This document shows positions 48,863-48,941 of a stretch of DNA of 48,941 nucleotides, piece by piece. This DNA comes from Scenedesmus sp. ARA3 (Eukaryota > Chlorophyta > Chlorophyceae > Sphaeropleales > Scenedesmaceae): contig RWJK01001564.1 in the NCBI GenBank assembly GCA_004335835.1, forward strand, positions 1-48,941, in the 5' to 3' direction. Position 1 is the stretch's first letter, and every line of letters begins with the position of its first letter. A program made the position numbers and the translations under genes. The notes under the pieces are model-generated. The model did no database searches and was not told where the DNA came from. It saw nothing but the letters and a program-made list of their open reading frames with translations.

Positions 48863-48941
48863 TCACAGCCCCCGCCGCGCCACATACTGCTGCACAAAGT
48901 CCGGCAGCTGCTCCAGCACCATCGGCGCCTGCCCAGCCTGC
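48863..48941 (-). CDS. Last exon of a gene continuing beyond the window
   Basis: The minus strand reads QAGQAPMVLEQLPDFVQQYV ARRGL and stops with TGA at 48865-48863. Composition is balanced, and the sequence has an echo downstream at 48650-48728, as for other terminal exons here. The gene is not recognised from 25 residues. Confidence 0.45.
   Translation of the reverse strand, partial: QAGQAPMVLEQLPDFVQQYVARRGL

Noticed and set aside
1..48941. tRNA, rRNA, retroelement reverse transcriptase, viral or toxin genes
   Set aside because: None could be recognised by reading either strand; no conserved motifs of these classes were seen.

Overview
The window looks like nuclear DNA of a green alga, most likely a chlorophycean of the Chlamydomonadales type. 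The genes are intron-rich with GT-AG junctions, CAG/CTG trinucleotide runs are everywhere, proteins carry Ala/Gln/Ser/Gly homopolymers, and the long synthetase gene has a plant/bacterial-type sequence behind an organelle-targeting leader. The species cannot be fixed from sequence alone. Two N runs (20426-20445 and 34386-34435) mark assembly gaps.

Layout: (1) 21-473, last exon of a truncated gene; (2) 534-740, a MITE-like element; (3) 1197-3797 (+), a secreted Gly/Ala/Ser-rich protein; (4) 5641-7733 (-), a small protein with a hydrophobic C-terminal anchor and a duplicated two-exon block; (5) 9350-12715 (+), a coiled-coil membrane protein; (6) 14354-17179 (+), a secretory-pathway cyclophilin of the CYP23 type; (7) 18810-22096 (-), an F-box-like/leucine-rich-repeat protein with one frame break; (8) 24118-24903 (-), an 88-residue LYR-motif protein; (9) 26509-28085 (-), a secreted protein with two Ly6/three-finger-like cysteine domains; (10) 28772-29901 (+), a four-helix MARVEL-like membrane protein; (11) 32155-45853 (+), an organellar leucyl-tRNA synthetase in 16 exons; (12) 47-48.9 kb (-), pieces of membrane-protein exons and the last exon of a gene running off the right edge. 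I assembled the exon models by hand. In all the main models every intron phase closes, for example 2916 nt (972 codons) for the synthetase and 795 nt (265 codons) for the cyclophilin.

The genes are unrelated housekeeping or lineage-specific loci, not an operon or a pathway. What unites them is structural: almost every exon is accompanied by one to five degenerate or near-intact tandem copies of itself, called exon echoes below. An echo usually contains a splice junction plus 40-100 bases of exon, and it lies in the neighbouring intron or just past the stop codon. All but one of the LeuRS exons (the first) show this, as do exons of most other genes here, on both strands. Some echoes differ from the working exon almost only at synonymous sites. 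This is the feature of the window most worth following up.
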